Assembly: GCF_003254155.1 (NCBI RefSeq) | Contig: NZ_QKZI01000001.1 | Coordinates: 682,001-746,000, forward strand | DNA: 64,000 bases | Direction of reading: 5' to 3' | Source of the DNA: Psychrobacillus insolitus | GTDB taxonomy: Bacteria > Bacillota > Bacilli > Bacillales_A > Planococcaceae | In this document: in pieces, positions 8,402 to 16,994 of the stretch | How the letters are laid out: every line of letters starts with the position of its first letter | Numbering within the stretch: position 1 is the first letter of the stretch | Notes under the pieces: generated by a model | What the model was told of the DNA's origin: nothing | Database searches by the model: none | What the model saw: only the letters and a program-made list of their open reading frames with translations | Position numbers and translations under genes: made by a program

Positions 8402-9106
8402 TTAGTCTTGAATTGCGGCTTCTAAAGCTACAATAATCATATCGTTGAATGAAGTTTGTCTTTCTTCAGAAGTTGTTGCTTCTCCAGTAATGATATGATC
8501 ACTTACTGTTAAAACAGAAAGTGCTTGACGTCCAAATTTAGCTGCAAGTGTATAAAGTGCGGCAGATTCCATTTCAACAGCTAGTACACCATAAGATGCC
8601 CATTTTTCATTTTGAGCATTGTCATTATAGAATAAATCAGCTGTAAATACGTTACCAACTTTTAAGTTAAGCCCTGCTTCTTTACCTGCATTATAGGCTT
8701 TATAAAGTAAATCAAAGTCAGCTGTTGGCGCAAAGCTAATATCATCTAAAAGCACTTTATTTAATGTAGAATCTGTTGATGCACTTTGAGCTAAAATTAC
8801 GTCACGAACTTTTACATCTTTTTGGATTGCTCCACAAGTTCCAACACGGATTAGTTTTTGTACGTCGTAGTCGTTCATTAATTCGTGAATATAAATGGAG
8901 ATGGATGGAACTCCCATACCTGTACCTTGGACAGAAATTCTTTTCCCTTTATAAGTTCCTGTATATCCAAACATATTACGAACTTCATTATATTGGACAA
9001 CATCTTCCAAGAAGTTTTCTGCAATATATTTTGCTCGTAGTGGATCTCCAGGAAGTAAAATTGTATCTGCAATTTCACCTTTTTTTGCGCTAATGTGAAT
9101 ACTCAT
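8402..9106 (-). CDS. deoD: DeoD-type purine nucleoside phosphorylase
   Basis: This enzyme splits purine (deoxy)nucleosides with phosphate into base and (deoxy)ribose 1-phosphate for salvage. The 234-residue length is standard for the hexameric DeoD type. Family motifs are [20 protein letters not shown] at the start (phosphate-binding Gly and Arg), [21 protein letters not shown] (ribose-binding Glu-Met-Glu) and [10 protein letters not shown], with the catalytic Asp. The start ATG has AAAGAGGT about 5 bases upstream. It sits between the Ctp protease and yozE on the same strand, with its own terminator. Confidence 0.97.
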   Translation of the reverse strand: MSIHISAKKGEIADTILLPGDPLRAKYIAENFLEDVVQYNEVRNMFGYTGTYKGKRISVQGTGMGVPSISIYIHELMNDYDVQKLIRVGTCGAIQKDVKVRDVILAQSASTDSTLNKVLLDDISFAPTADFDLLYKAYNAGKEAGLNLKVGNVFTADLFYNDNAQNEKWASYGVLAVEMESAALYTLAAKFGRQALSVLTVSDHIITGEATTSEERQTSFNDMIIVALEAAIQD

Positions 9107-9176
9107 TTCATTACCTCTTTTCTAATACTTATCGGATTAATGATACATTTTTTTATTATTAAATGCAATGAAATCG

Positions 9177-9398
9177 CTAGCTATTTTCCTCTATATATAA
9201 GTCCCAGAGCTCATCAAAAACAACTGCAGGCATTTCTGGGTGAGCTAGTTCTTCAATATAGTTGGATAATGAATCGAAAGTAGAGTCATATTTAGGGAAA
9301 TCATGTAGATGGAACATTGTATCAGCAAATTGGGATTTGTTATCCTTCATTTGTCCTCCACGGTATTTTAATGCATATAAATAAAACGATTGCTTCAT
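9177..9398 (-). CDS. yozE: YozE family protein (SAM-like fold)
   Basis: A 73-residue protein recognisable as YozE: SFYLYALKYRGG at the N-terminus, FADTMFHLHDFPK in the middle, and FDELWDLYIEE at the end. The family folds like a sterile-alpha-motif domain, has no known enzymatic activity and is conserved in Bacillales. AGGTGAAGT precedes the ATG. Upstream lies the msrA/msrB terminator, so it has its own promoter; deoD follows after 70 bases. Confidence 0.9.
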   Translation of the reverse strand: MKQSFYLYALKYRGGQMKDNKSQFADTMFHLHDFPKYDSTFDSLSNYIEELAHPEMPAVVFDELWDLYIEENS

Positions 9399-9441
9399 AC
9401 TTCACCTCGATTAATTCTTTTAACCCAAATCCTTTAATAAT

Positions 9442-9476
9442 AAAAGGCACGGAGATTTATTTCTCCGAGCCTTTTA
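9442..9476 (-). terminator. Terminator of the msrA-msrB transcript
   Basis: AAAAGGCTCGGAGA and TCTCCGTGCCTTTT pair around AATAAA on the minus strand, followed by a T/A tract. Confidence 0.85.
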
Positions 9477-9486
9477 CAATTGATCA

Positions 9487-9897
9487 TTAAAAAAGCTTCA
9501 TGTACTCTTCGTAGCCTTCTTCAACCATTTTTTCTTTTGGAACAAAACGCATAGAAGCTGAGTTAATACAATAGCGTAGTCCTGTTTCTTCTTTTGGTCC
9601 ATCTGGAAAAACATGACCTAGATGAGAATTCGCTGTTTTGCTTCTTACTTCTACACGTCTCATACCATGGGTTGTATCAACGTTCTCCACTACTTCTTGA
9701 TCTTCTATTGGTCTAGTAAAGCTTGGCCACCCGCACCCAGCATCATATTTATCTTTCGAATGGAATAAGGCTTTACCAGATACGACGTCAACATAAATTC
9801 CTTCTTCATAATGTTTGTCATATTCCCCTTGAAATGGTGGCTCTGTTCCATTCTGTTGCGTAACAAAATATTGCATTTCCGTTAGTTTTTCTTTCAT
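9487..9897 (-). CDS. msrB: Peptide-methionine (R)-S-oxide reductase MsrB
   Basis: MsrB reduces the R epimer of methionine sulfoxide in proteins. The 136-residue sequence has [19 protein letters not shown], the recycling-type Cys in [10 protein letters not shown], the GHVFPDGP loop, and the catalytic cysteine in [11 protein letters not shown]. The CxxC zinc pairs of some MsrB forms are absent, as in B. subtilis MsrB. Its ATG overlaps the last bases of msrA (4-base ATGA overlap), so the two are translationally coupled and together repair both epimers. Confidence 0.97.
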   Translation of the reverse strand: MKEKLTEMQYFVTQQNGTEPPFQGEYDKHYEEGIYVDVVSGKALFHSKDKYDAGCGWPSFTRPIEDQEVVENVDTTHGMRRVEVRSKTANSHLGHVFPDGPKEETGLRYCINSASMRFVPKEKMVEEGYEEYMKLF

Positions 9898-10421
9898 TTT
9901 GAAACCTCCTTCGACTTTTCTACAAATGCGGCTCTTCCAGAACCTTCAAAGTATCTATTATAATGTGCTGGATTTTTCTTGTAATAATCTTGATGATAAT
10001 CTTCTGCTTCATAAAACACAGATGCAGGTAGAATTTTTGTCGCTATTTTTTTATTAAATTTACCAGAAGCATCTAAGATCTCTTTAGACTTTTCTGCTTG
10101 TTCACGTTGTTCTTCTGTATGGTAAAATATTGCTGTTTGATAGGAAGTACCGCGATCAAAAAATTGTCCAAAGTCATCTGTTGGATCAATATTAAGCCAA
10201 AAAATATCTAATAATTGTTGATAAGAAAAAAGTTCAGAGTTGAAAGTAATCTGTATTGCCTCATAATGACCAGTCGTTTCAGTACAAACCTGCTCATACG
10301 TAGGATTAGGAACATGCCCACCTGTATAACCCGATATTACCTTTTCAATTCCCTCATAGGTATCGAAAGGCTTTACCATGCACCAAAAACAACCACCAGC
10401 AAATGTTGCTTTTTCCATCAT
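9894..10421 (-). CDS. msrA: Peptide-methionine (S)-S-oxide reductase MsrA
   Basis: MsrA reduces the S epimer of methionine sulfoxide. The catalytic motif [11 protein letters not shown] is at residues 9-19, and the substrate-pocket sequence includes [10 protein letters not shown] and [12 protein letters not shown]. At 175 residues it is a normal single-domain form. Two ATG codons are adjacent at 10421 and 10418; GGGGGAG lies upstream and either could serve. It is the first gene of a coupled msrA-msrB pair, with ypmS ten bases upstream, so ypmR-ypmS-msrA-msrB probably form one transcript. Confidence 0.97.
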   Translation of the reverse strand: MMEKATFAGGCFWCMVKPFDTYEGIEKVISGYTGGHVPNPTYEQVCTETTGHYEAIQITFNSELFSYQQLLDIFWLNIDPTDDFGQFFDRGTSYQTAIFYHTEEQREQAEKSKEILDASGKFNKKIATKILPASVFYEAEDYHQDYYKKNPAHYNRYFEGSGRAAFVEKSKEVSK

Positions 10422-10430
10422 TCTCTCCCC

Positions 10431-11003
10431 CTATTCATTTGGAATAACAATCTCTAGCGTAATGATATCTTCCACTAAATTCAACTCTTTTGCTCGCACG
10501 TGAACTCCAGAAGCCATTGGAATACTCGCTAATTGTATAAGTACTTCTTTATCCTTAGGTTTTACAATCATCCATTTAGGTAATTCGATTGAATCTCTTA
10601 ATAACTTTAACACGGTTTCGGGAGGAAGTTGTAAATCACCTACTTCCAAAGAAGATTGCTCTAAACGAATATTCCCATTATCCTCAACAAATGGCTCAAA
10701 ATACATCTTTACAGGCAAATTCAATGAAAAGATTGTAAGCTCTGATGACAATACAACTTGATCTTCTAACGTTAGTTGAAGCGGTAAAGGTTTACCTTCC
10801 ATTGCTTTTTCCATAAAAGTATTGGCAATCCCTTCAAAATCGTCCTTGGTTGAATTTAAAGTTAATATATTTCCTGCAGGAGTTTTTGTCCCTATTTCTT
10901 CTTCAAGCTGATCAGTAGGTGATGAGATCCAATAAAATAACATACCTATACTTCCTAAAATTGCTATTACTAGTAGAAAAAAAGCAATCTTCCATTTATT
11001 CAT
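10431..11003 (-). CDS. ypmS: YpmS family membrane-anchored protein (DUF2140)
   Basis: A 190-residue protein with one N-terminal membrane helix (about residues 5-26, IAFFLLVIAILGSIGMLFYW) and an extracytoplasmic domain. The LTLEDQVVLSSEL and VYFEP-like MYFEPFVEDNG segments are typical of the YpmS family. Its function is not known. Its place next to ypmR matches the B. subtilis order ypmR-ypmS near msrA/msrB. The start ATG lies behind GGGAGTTG. Confidence 0.9.
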   Translation of the reverse strand: MNKWKIAFFLLVIAILGSIGMLFYWISSPTDQLEEEIGTKTPAGNILTLNSTKDDFEGIANTFMEKAMEGKPLPLQLTLEDQVVLSSELTIFSLNLPVKMYFEPFVEDNGNIRLEQSSLEVGDLQLPPETVLKLLRDSIELPKWMIVKPKDKEVLIQLASIPMASGVHVRAKELNLVEDIITLEIVIPNE

Positions 11004-11015
11004 TTCATCAACTCC

Positions 11016-11822
11016 CTAAAACAGCAATTCCCTCTTTTGTTGATCTATTAAACCACAATCTTGTAAGGAGTTCATAATGGACCCTGTAATCAATTGATAT
11101 CCTTTACTATTGGGGTGAAAAAAGTCTGTATGGTACACTAAATTTTCATTTGAATCAAATAATTGATCTACCCCAATAAAGCAAGCTTGCTTATTCTCAT
11201 CTGCAATCTTTTCTATTGTATTATTCCAATCTAAAACAATAGTATCGAATTCATTTTTTCCGTCTGTTACAATCGAAAAAGGATTATATATACCTATCAA
11301 TACAATAATTGCATCACTATTAATCTCTTGAATTCCCTTTATAATGTTCTTGTAATTTTTTTCAAATGAAATCAATTCCTTTTCAAAGGATTCCACTTTA
11401 AGATTAAATAAATTCTTTTTTACAATCTTCATCATATCATTTCCACCTATTGTTAATGTGATGATATCTGCATTTCGTAATTGATGATCCATATCCCCAC
11501 TTTTTAGAATTTTTAGAAGCTGATCACTTCTTCTACCTCTTTTTGCAGTATTGGTAAGAACGACATCTTCTATTCCATTGAATTGTAATACTTCTTTCTC
11601 AAATCTTCCAATGTAGCCTTCTCTTTTTAGTTCATCCCCCACCCCTTGCGTAAGTGAATCACCAAGTCCTACTAACTCTATCGTCCGCGGGAAAAAAGAA
11701 TATGGTATGACATACTTCTCAAATGTTAATTCTTCTTTTTCCGTAAAAGAGACAGGAATCATTTCTTGAGAAGCGCATCCACTCAACAAGACAATACAAA
11801 TAAACATTATAATATTTTTCAT
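11016..11822 (-). CDS. ypmR: SGNH/GDSL lipoprotein hydrolase (YpmR-like)
   Basis: A predicted esterase of the SGNH superfamily, lipid-anchored outside the membrane. The lipobox is VLLSGCASQ. Block I is LVGLGDSLTQGVGDEL (catalytic Ser), the Asn block is ITIGGNDMM, and the catalytic Asp/His pair is HTDFFHPNSKGY. The frame extends to 11858, but the ATG at 11822 has AAGGGGT at about 6 bases and gives a proper signal peptide (MKNIIMFICIVL), whereas the longer start would put residues ahead of it and overlap the degV terminator. The natural substrate is unknown. ypmS follows after 12 bases. Confidence 0.9.
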   Translation of the reverse strand: MKNIIMFICIVLLSGCASQEMIPVSFTEKEELTFEKYVIPYSFFPRTIELVGLGDSLTQGVGDELKREGYIGRFEKEVLQFNGIEDVVLTNTAKRGRRSDQLLKILKSGDMDHQLRNADIITLTIGGNDMMKIVKKNLFNLKVESFEKELISFEKNYKNIIKGIQEINSDAIIVLIGIYNPFSIVTDGKNEFDTIVLDWNNTIEKIADENKQACFIGVDQLFDSNENLVYHTDFFHPNSKGYQLITGSIMNSLQDCGLIDQQKRELLF

Positions 11823-11842
11823 TCTAAACCCCTTTATAAAAG

Positions 11843-11867
11843 AAAAGCAGGGAATCATCCCTGCTTT
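11843..11867 (-). terminator. degV terminator
   Basis: AAAGCAGGGAT and TCCCTGCTTT pair around GAT on the minus strand and run into T residues, just upstream of ypmR. Confidence 0.85.
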
Positions 11868-11931
11868 GTTGTTACTTCTAGACGTAAGTACCTGTCTTAG
11901 CGTTTAGAAGCACAGACAGGAGCTTTAGTTA

Positions 11932-12771
11932 TTATTCAGTCATATACATAAATCCAATCGCACCAGGGCCTGTATGTGTACTTATAACAGGTGATGTAAT
12001 GGATACTTTGATGTCTTTAAAACCTGTTTGCTCAATTAACTTTATTAATGGATTTGCCATATTTAGAGCATTTGCATGAGAAATGCCAACTGCTTTTACA
12101 ACTTTCCCTTTTGTATCTTCTATATACCGATCGAACAAATAACTCACGACTTGTTTATAACTTCTTACTTTTGCAACAGGATTGTAAACTCCACCTTCTA
12201 AACTAGCAATTGGTTTAATTGAAAGCAAAGAACCAATCATTGCTTTTCCTTTTCCAATGCGTCCACCCTTAACCATGTTATCTAACGTATCAAGAACAAC
12301 AAAGAGATTTGAATTGATACGAATCTCTTCAATTTTCTTTAAAATCGCTTCTTTTGATTCCCCATTCGCAGCCATGATTGCCGCTGCTTCTACTTGGAAC
12401 GATAAAGCGAAAGTAATAAACATTGAATCAATAACTGTCACATCAGAATCTGTTATTTCAGCTGCAGCTTGTGCAGATTTTAATGTTCCACTCATTCCAC
12501 CAGTCATATGAATGGAAATTACTTGATCTCCATTTTGACCTAACTGATCATATAACTCTTTAAAAACACCCACAGCTGGTTGAGATGATTTTGGCAATTC
12601 TTTTGAAACTGCCATTTTCTCTAAAAATTCAGGTGGCTGAATATTTACACCATCGATATACTGTTCTCCGTCAATCTGAATCGTTAATGGTACAACGTGT
12701 ATGTTATATTTTTTAATCAATTCTTTTGTAAAATCTGCTGTCGAATCTGTCACAATGTGAATGTTAGGCAT
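11932..12771 (-). CDS. degV: DegV family fatty-acid-binding protein
   Basis: A 279-residue DegV protein. Family landmarks are IVTDSTADF at the start, VPLTIQIDGEQYIDG, SSQPAVGVF, SIHMTGGMSGTLKSA, the central VVLDTLDNMVKGGRIGK and the C-terminal HTGPGAIGF. DegV (FakB-like) proteins bind a fatty acid and present it to a FakA kinase for acyl-phosphate formation. No FakA is nearby. The start ATG is preceded by AGGAAGGG. It is followed by a weak family A-like sequence and a terminator. Confidence 0.93.
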   Translation of the reverse strand: MPNIHIVTDSTADFTKELIKKYNIHVVPLTIQIDGEQYIDGVNIQPPEFLEKMAVSKELPKSSQPAVGVFKELYDQLGQNGDQVISIHMTGGMSGTLKSAQAAAEITDSDVTVIDSMFITFALSFQVEAAAIMAANGESKEAILKKIEEIRINSNLFVVLDTLDNMVKGGRIGKGKAMIGSLLSIKPIASLEGGVYNPVAKVRSYKQVVSYLFDRYIEDTKGKVVKAVGISHANALNMANPLIKLIEQTGFKDIKVSITSPVISTHTGPGAIGFMYMTE

Positions 12772-12830
12772 GTATTATCCCTTCCTTCCTCTATACATCT
12801 ATTATAAGAAGAAGTATAGCGCTCTGTAAA

Positions 12831-12962
12831 CTAAAAGTACGTAGTTTGCATTTCTTCCCACTTATTTTGAAATTGATCATGCAGTTCATTGGGGAATGGT
12901 TCTTGAATACTTTCTATACTATATGTAGGCAAAATAGGTAGCTGAACTTTCCTGAACGAATT
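12831..12962 (-). pseudogene. Possible small coding remnant between dfrA and degV
   Basis: On the minus strand an open frame without ATG, GTG or a ribosome binding site encodes LPILPTYSIESIQEPFPNEL and ends KWEEMQTTYF before a stop. Its composition looks protein-like (Pro, Trp, Glu), unlike random AT-rich DNA, and it could be the C-terminus of a lost gene. I do not recognise the family. Confidence 0.3.
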
Positions 12963-13022
12963 TTATCATTATTTTTCTATTATTCGTATAAAGTGATTCA
13001 AATTAATTCAAAACAAAACAAC

Positions 13023-13514
13023 TTATTCACTAACGTTTCTTTCATATATCAAATAAGCATATGTTGTACCATCCCGAGTTTGCATATCATCTGTTTTTTC
13101 CACTAGGTTCCATTCATTCAGGCTATATGGGGGGAAAAATGTATCCCCTTTAAAGTCGTTTTGAATTAACGTAATGTACAATCGGTCAGCTATTGGTAAA
13201 ACAGCTCTAAAAATTTGTTCTCCTCCAATAACCATTATTTCTTCATGAAAAGCACCTGCAAGTTGCAGCGCCTCTTCCATACTCGTAACGACATCTGCTC
13301 CCTCTACTTTGTAGTCAGGATTGCGTGAAACAATAATGTTTTTTCTTCCTGGTAATATCCTACCGATAGATTCAAACGTTTTTCTTCCCATAACCATTGC
13401 TTTGTTCATCGTTTTTTCTTTAAAATAAGCAAGGTCTCCGGGAATATGCCATGGCATTTTATTGTCTTGTCCAATTACACGGTTAGGGTCATGTGCAACG
13501 ATTAATGAAATCAT
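13023..13514 (-). CDS. dfrA: Dihydrofolate reductase
   Basis: This NADPH enzyme regenerates tetrahydrofolate from the dihydrofolate made by thymidylate synthase. The 163-residue sequence is standard: SLIVAHDPNRVIGQDNKMPW, the catalytic acidic residue in HIPGDLAYFK, the cofactor motif MGRKTFESIGRILPGR, and VIGGEQIF. AGGAGGAC sits about 6 bases before the ATG. thyA lies 88 bases upstream on the same strand, with a hairpin between them that may tune dfrA expression. Confidence 0.97.
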   Translation of the reverse strand: MISLIVAHDPNRVIGQDNKMPWHIPGDLAYFKEKTMNKAMVMGRKTFESIGRILPGRKNIIVSRNPDYKVEGADVVTSMEEALQLAGAFHEEIMVIGGEQIFRAVLPIADRLYITLIQNDFKGDTFFPPYSLNEWNLVEKTDDMQTRDGTTYAYLIYERNVSE

Positions 13515-13532
13515 TTATAGTCCTCCTCTTGA

Positions 13533-13561
13533 AATCAAATACACGCAAGGCGTATTTGATT
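13533..13561 (-). promoter_or_regulatory. Hairpin between thyA and dfrA
   Basis: AATCAAATAC (13533-13542) pairs with GTATTTGATT (13552-13561) around a 9-base loop. It ends a few bases upstream of the dfrA ribosome binding site and lacks a T run, so it is more likely an mRNA processing or stability element than a terminator. Confidence 0.5.
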
Positions 13562-13602
13562 CCGCGCTAGCTAGTCGCATAAAAGTATGTACGTGAATAA
13601 AG

Positions 13603-14547
13603 TTAAACAGCAATTGGTGCCTTTATTCTAGGGTGTGGATCATATCCTTCGATTGCTATATCTTCCAGTTCATAGTCAAAAATAGATTCTTTTTCAGCCG
13701 ATAAAATTAATGTAGGTAATTCTCTCGGTGTACGTTTTAGTTGCGTTTCTACTTGGTCCATATGGTTAACATAGAGATGCGCATCACCAAGCGTATGTAC
13801 AAATTCCCCGACTTCTAAATGACACTCTTTCGCTATTAAATGCGTAAGTAATGCATATGAAGCAATATTAAAAGGAACACCTAAAAATACATCCGCACTG
13901 CGTTGATACAATTGGCAAGAAAGTTTGCCTTCCGCAACATAAAATTGCATAAACGTATGACATGGCGGCAAAGCCATTTCATCGACTTCAGCAGGATTCC
14001 ACGCGGTAATAATATGTCTTCTAGAATTAGGATTCACTTTAATCTGCTCGATCAGATTTTGTAGTTGGTCAATAGTAGCTCCATCTTTAGCTGGCCATGA
14101 TCTCCACTGTCTACCGTAAACTGGGCCAAGATCGCCAAAGTCAGAAGCAAACTGTTCATCCGCAAGAATCTTGGAGCAGAATATCTCCATCTGTTCATCT
14201 ACAATAGCTTTAAAAGCTAAATCTTTAGCAGCTCGAACTCCAAAATTAGTCATATCTGGACCCTGGTAGCTTTCACTCTTCACCCATTTTTCAAAAGCCC
14301 ATTCATCCCATATATGATTATTATTTTCGATTAATGTTTTTACATTCGTATCACCTTTTAAAAACCATAATAACTCACTTACTACTAAACGAAATGCAGT
14401 TTTTTTCGTTGTCAATAAAGGAAACCCTTTGGATAAATCGAATCGCATTTGATAACCAAACACACTTTTCGTACCAGTTCCCGTTCGGTCACCTTTCATA
14501 ACGCCAGTTTCTTGTATATGTTTACATAATGTTAAATACTGTTCCAT
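13603..14547 (-). CDS. thyA: Thymidylate synthase ThyA (long form)
   Basis: It converts dUMP to dTMP using methylenetetrahydrofolate. The nucleophilic cysteine is in [13 protein letters not shown], the phosphate-binding arginines in [11 protein letters not shown], and the dUMP contact in [19 protein letters not shown]. At 314 residues it is the long form, with an insertion of about 50 residues (roughly 80-130; [15 protein letters not shown] onward), as in Lactobacillus and Staphylococcus, not the 264-residue ThyB form. It is upstream of dfrA in one cluster. Confidence 0.97.
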   Translation of the reverse strand: MEQYLTLCKHIQETGVMKGDRTGTGTKSVFGYQMRFDLSKGFPLLTTKKTAFRLVVSELLWFLKGDTNVKTLIENNNHIWDEWAFEKWVKSESYQGPDMTNFGVRAAKDLAFKAIVDEQMEIFCSKILADEQFASDFGDLGPVYGRQWRSWPAKDGATIDQLQNLIEQIKVNPNSRRHIITAWNPAEVDEMALPPCHTFMQFYVAEGKLSCQLYQRSADVFLGVPFNIASYALLTHLIAKECHLEVGEFVHTLGDAHLYVNHMDQVETQLKRTPRELPTLILSAEKESIFDYELEDIAIEGYDPHPRIKAPIAV

Positions 14548-14592
14548 TAAAATTCCCCATTTACACTTTATATTCTAAATTTCATTATAACC

Positions 14593-14632
14593 AAAAAACG
14601 CCCTCAACAACAAACATCTGAGGGCGTGAAAA
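14593..14632 (-). terminator. ypjP terminator
   Basis: On the minus strand ACGCCCTCA pairs with TGAGGGCGT and is followed by TTTTTT. Confidence 0.85.
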
Positions 14633-14634
14633 TT

Positions 14635-15228
14635 TTATGACAACCATTTAGGTGGCGTATTTTTAGACCAATAGATTTCGCCTAAAGCATAGTGTTTAGA
14701 ATAATTATCTTCTTCCAGGTGATAATGAAAATTAAAGAAAAAGCCATCCAATGGTTTTTTGTCTGTTCTTACATGAAATCGAATAACATCTTTTTTAGAG
14801 TCATTATTATAAATGTGAAAAATCTTTTCATGGTATTCTCCGGATGGCTGTTCTGAAATTACCAAATTCCTTGCTTTATCAGGATCAACTTTCGAAATTG
14901 TCGTATCAATTACTTCTTGAATTTTAGGAAATATAACATCGTCAAATTCATCTTGAATTACCGGACCAATTCTATTTCCAAACTTTATGTATGATTGTTC
15001 TTTTGCATTATTCGCTATATAGTCAATTAGATTCGGTTCATCGACTAAATTAGTCGAATCCTTTAGTGTAACCTGCTCAAAATCAATTGTATTTTCATTA
15101 GATTGAATGGATTTTAGAGGACTTTTATTTTCTAATAAATGTTCCCAGATAAGATGATCAGGTGGGATGATACCGAATGTTAACAATGCAACTGTAATAA
15201 TTAGAGACTTTTGAATCCATTTTTTCAT
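14635..15228 (-). CDS. ypjP: YpjP family protein
   Basis: A 197-residue protein with a signal-like N-terminus (MKKWIQKSLIITVALLTFG) and an extracellular or membrane-attached remainder, including YIKFGNRIGPVI and a C-terminal HIYNNDSKKDVIRFHVRTDK segment. Position next to thyA/dfrA matches ypjP of B. subtilis. Function is unknown. GGGGGTT lies upstream of the ATG. Confidence 0.8.
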   Translation of the reverse strand: MKKWIQKSLIITVALLTFGIIPPDHLIWEHLLENKSPLKSIQSNENTIDFEQVTLKDSTNLVDEPNLIDYIANNAKEQSYIKFGNRIGPVIQDEFDDVIFPKIQEVIDTTISKVDPDKARNLVISEQPSGEYHEKIFHIYNNDSKKDVIRFHVRTDKKPLDGFFFNFHYHLEEDNYSKHYALGEIYWSKNTPPKWLS

Positions 15229-15378
15229 CTTTTAACCCCCCTCAATTCCGATTAATTTGTCTATGTTTATATAATGATATACGTTTTTCTGAACAAAAGG
15301 TTTCATCTTCTATCTATTCATTGTACAATAAACAATGTAAACAATCAGCCGTTTTTTAATATGGGAGGAGAATTTATA

Positions 15379-15456
15379 ATGGATACAAGTTTAATCATTG
15401 GAATCGGATTTTTATTTTTATTAGGATATTTAACAACACTTAACTTTACAGATTAA
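15379..15456 (+). CDS. 25-residue single-helix membrane peptide
   Basis: The sequence MDTSLIIGIGFLFLLGYLTT plus LNFTD is almost one membrane helix. GGGAGGAG at 15363-15370 gives an ideal ribosome binding site, and a strong terminator starts 7 bases after the stop, so the transcript appears dedicated to this peptide. A longer frame from 15274 lacks a ribosome binding site. I do not recognise the family; small membrane regulators are a reasonable comparison. Confidence 0.65.
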   Translation: MDTSLIIGIGFLFLLGYLTTLNFTD

Positions 15457-15462
15457 TGTTAA

Positions 15463-15490
15463 AGAAGCTGTCACAATTGGCAGCTTTTTT
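15463..15490 (+). terminator. Terminator of the 25-residue peptide gene
   Basis: AGCTGTCA/TGGCAGCT hairpin followed by TTTTTT. Confidence 0.85.
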
Positions 15491-15498
15491 ATTTAAAG

Positions 15499-15588
15499 AT
15501 AAGAAAGCATATAGAATTCTGCATAATATGTCTAGCTATAGCGCCTTGCCTGTCGGGGCAGAGATAGGCACTGTAGCTTTTCTTATTC
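15499..15588 (-). repeat. Dispersed intergenic repeat, family A, inverted copy
   Basis: On the minus strand the methyltransferase stop TAA runs into GAAAAGCTACAGTGCC, then GCCCCGACAGGCAAGGCGCT and GCTAGACATATTATGCAGA. It is the closest partner of the copy at 2071. Confidence 0.75.
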
Positions 15589-16359
15589 CAATATTCCATA
15601 GTGAAACTTAGAAGTTAATCTAGTTAATTGTTTAAAATGATATTGCTCGAATAACGGTGAGCGGAAATGTGCTTTTAATACAACTCTTCTTTTCGCAACT
15701 CGTTTTGCTTCCTTTACCCACTCGTCCGTTAACCCTTGATGCACACCCACTTCTCTCAGCGCTTGAAAATTAGTAGATTCTTCTATTACTTCTTCAAACA
15801 TTGGATCCATATATACAACATCATATGAGTCAGTTTCTGTATTTTTTAAACATTCCATTGCATCTTGATGAACTAGTTTAACTCTTCTCATACTATTCAA
15901 CAATTCAGTCGCATCGGTTTCATAGGAATTAAGTCCTTGACGTACAATATAAGAAACTAAATCGTCTTTCTCACATGCATGTACTAATCCACTTTCCCCA
16001 ACCGCATACGCAGCTATTATACTATCCGAGCATAGTCCAGCAGTTGTATCTAAAAATCGATCCCCGTTTTGTAAGCCTGTAGCTTGTAAAAAAAGATCCT
16101 GTTCTCCATTTAGCAATCGCTTCATACGAAAAGCAGCCGAATTGGGATGAAAGAAAAAAGGAGCATTAGAGCCATAACTATACAGCTCTAATCTCTCTTT
16201 ACTCACAACTACTATATTTGCTTGAAACTCAGTTTGAAGTTTTTGAACAGACTTTTTTTGACGATTTACATAAGGTAAAGAAAGCTCAATCGCTATTTCT
16301 TTTGCTCTTTTAACAAATACGTCATTTGTCCGTCCTCCAGTTGTTACAATTGATTTCAT
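15583..16359 (-). CDS. Class I SAM-dependent methyltransferase (RsmJ-like)
   Basis: A 258-residue methyltransferase. The SAM-binding glycine region is DRFLDTTAGLCSDSIIAAY (about residues 103-121), the acidic loop CEKDDL follows, and the catalytic-type motif is YDVVYMDPMFEE (about 190-201), as in RsmJ-type 16S rRNA methyltransferases. An N-terminal segment of about 90 residues precedes the fold. The start overlaps brxA by 4 bases (ATGA), as in the B. subtilis yphP region where a similar gene neighbours yphP. The target nucleic acid is not known. Confidence 0.85.
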   Translation of the reverse strand: MKSIVTTGGRTNDVFVKRAKEIAIELSLPYVNRQKKSVQKLQTEFQANIVVVSKERLELYSYGSNAPFFFHPNSAAFRMKRLLNGEQDLFLQATGLQNGDRFLDTTAGLCSDSIIAAYAVGESGLVHACEKDDLVSYIVRQGLNSYETDATELLNSMRRVKLVHQDAMECLKNTETDSYDVVYMDPMFEEVIEESTNFQALREVGVHQGLTDEWVKEAKRVAKRRVVLKAHFRSPLFEQYHFKQLTRLTSKFHYGILE

Positions 16360-16793
16360 GCAGAAACAATTTGAGTAAGAACTCCAGATAAATGTTCTTT
16401 TATCGCTTCCATTGAATTACTTTCAATTTGTTCACGAGGAATAAAATACGCTAATTGTCCATCTTTCCAAATTGCAATTGAAGGAGAGCTTGGTGGTACA
16501 TCTGCAAAATATCCTCTCATTGCTGCAGTAGCTTCTTGATCTTGTCCTGCAAAAACAGTTACTAGGTTTTCAGGTTTCACTTCTACTTCATTTAAAGCAG
16601 TTACTACAGCTGGTCTAGCAAGTCCTGCTGCACATCCACAAACTGAGTTTATAACGATTAGTGAGACTCCTTCTGCACTTGCCATATGTTCTTGCACATC
16701 TTCAGGCGTTGTTAATTCAGTAAAACCTGCATTTGTTAACTCACTTCTCATTGGTTTAACTATTCCTTGCATATATTCATCGTAAGCGTTCAT
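16356..16793 (-). CDS. brxA: Bacilliredoxin BrxA (YphP-like)
   Basis: BrxA removes bacillithiol from oxidised proteins. The active-site CGC is in INSVCGCAAGLARPAV (about residues 50-65), and SPSIAIWKDGQLAYFIPRE is the family C-terminal signature. The frame is open to 16811, but the ATG at 16793 has AGAGGG at 7 bases and begins MNAYDEYMQG, the usual BrxA start. The first 25 bases of this start are repeated exactly at 21323-21347, where a second ribosome binding site remains, so the current leader of brxA probably came from the inserted island. Confidence 0.93.
   Translation of the reverse strand: MNAYDEYMQGIVKPMRSELTNAGFTELTTPEDVQEHMASAEGVSLIVINSVCGCAAGLARPAVVTALNEVEVKPENLVTVFAGQDQEATAAMRGYFADVPPSSPSIAIWKDGQLAYFIPREQIESNSMEAIKEHLSGVLTQIVSA
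16769..16793. repeat. att-like 25-bp direct repeat, left copy (in brxA)
   Basis: Bases GCATATATTCATCG through AAGCGTTCAT cover the brxA start codon and following codons. The identical 25 bases occur in the same orientation at 21323-21347 and bracket the phage-like island. Identity ends on both sides of the core. Confidence 0.75.
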
Positions 16794-16918
16794 GATTTCG
16801 CCCTCTTTCATTTAGTTTCACAATTCCTATTATAACAACATTTCTATTACATTAGCCATTATACTGTTTTCGTATAATTTCACTCTTTTTTGTGATTTTC
16901 TTGTTAAACCAAAATTGG

Positions 16919-16940
16919 TGTTGTTAAACACGGTTAACAA
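16919..16940. promoter_or_regulatory. Palindrome upstream of brxA
   Basis: GTTGTTAA and TTAACAAC flank ACACGG. It could be an operator or the loop end of a transcript; nothing else is visible. Confidence 0.3.
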
Positions 16941-16959
16941 CGAATTGGCTAGACATGAA

Positions 16960-16991
16960 AAACCACCTTCCAAATTAACGGTTGGTGGTTT
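16960..16991 (-). terminator. Terminator of the decayed phage gene
   Basis: AAACCACC pairs with GGTGGTTT on the minus strand and runs into TTC; it follows the stop at 16995. Confidence 0.7.
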
Positions 16992-16994
16992 CCT

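Noticed and set aside
13533-13602. Family A repeat between thyA and dfrA
   Set aside because: It shares only ACGCAAGGCG and a GCTAGCTAG stretch; the rest differs, so I list it only as a hairpin.
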